Positions 63,980-64,000 of a stretch of 64,000 nt of DNA are shown one piece after another. The stretch lies in contig CAZTTH010000014.1 in NCBI GenBank assembly GCA_964615975.1, forward strand, positions 15,568 to 79,567. The letters run 5' to 3'. How positions within the stretch are numbered: the stretch's first letter is position 1; every line of letters begins with the position of its first letter. Under the pieces are notes generated by a model. The model was not told the origin of the DNA and did not search any database. It was given only the letters and a program-made list of their open reading frames with translations. The translations under genes were made by a program, and so were the position numbers. This DNA is from CAZTTH01 sp964615975. GTDB lineage: Bacteria > Verrucomicrobiota > Lentisphaeria > JABSQK01 > JAJFLO01.

Positions 63980-64000
63980 CCGGCGCTTATTCAAGCGCCA

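Overview
This 64-kb window looks like a draft-assembly piece (one 100-N gap) from an uncultured Gram-negative bacterium. An outer membrane is implied by a TolC-family channel, a two-partner secretion pair and several lipobox-bearing lipoproteins. GC is moderate and there is no rRNA or recognised tRNA. The divergent FtsZ, the PPi-dependent phosphofructokinase and the family of intergenic palindromes would fit a deep lineage such as Lentisphaerae/PVC or a neighbouring candidate phylum. No marker in the window settles this.

Layout. 1-3.8 kb: fatty-acid synthesis cluster fabH(partial)-fabG-acpP-fabF, followed by a LysM lipoprotein. 4.3-7.1 kb: a PgpH-type 7TM-HD c-di-AMP phosphodiesterase overlapping ybeY. 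7.1-13.6 kb: a small Cys-rich protein, pfp and prs (minus strand), and a membrane-anchored TPR protein carrying the same Cys-rich domain. 13.7-16.2 kb: ftsA and a very divergent ftsZ. 16.6-25.1 kb: a complete NHLM-type peptide export operon (TolC channel, HlyD adaptor, C39-peptidase ABC transporter, second ABC protein). 25.2-30 kb: a truncated AbrB-type regulator, a LivJ-like binding lipoprotein, a double-GNAT protein and a DUF4143 ATPase. 30-36 kb (minus): an NHLP leader-type precursor with a GG cleavage site and a 13-residue core, a 1474-residue transporter that fuses both NHLM ABC proteins into one chain, and a small membrane protein. 36.6-47.1 kb: a two-partner secretion operon (haemagglutinin-like exoprotein with two TPS domains, DUF928-like protein, ShlB/FhaC transporter, TPR-CHAT protease-like protein). 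47.4-52.4 kb (minus): a sensory group with a cyclic-nucleotide-binding-like protein, an orphan OppA-type lipoprotein and, 42 bp after it, a periplasmic binding domain fused to a complete pentameric ligand-gated ion channel. 52.4-54.4 kb: decayed DNA (desaturase and transposase remnants, hairpins). 54.5-64 kb: YHYH protein, B12-type radical SAM protein, response regulator-Ser/Thr kinase fusion, IPTL-CTERM protein, CPBP protease, SAM methyltransferase and VOC protein.

How they fit. The central 16-52 kb region is an accessory island for export and sensing. One NHLM exporter is split and one is fused, and the only precursor seen lies beside the fused one. A two-partner secretion/CHAT operon and ligand-sensing proteins without cognate permeases lie next to them. 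A palindromic repeat family built from GAGGACGACGA and its complement occurs about ten times between genes of this island, and I did not see it in the flanking housekeeping regions. The most unusual items are the receptor-channel fusion and its operon, the single-chain double transporter, and the repeat family.
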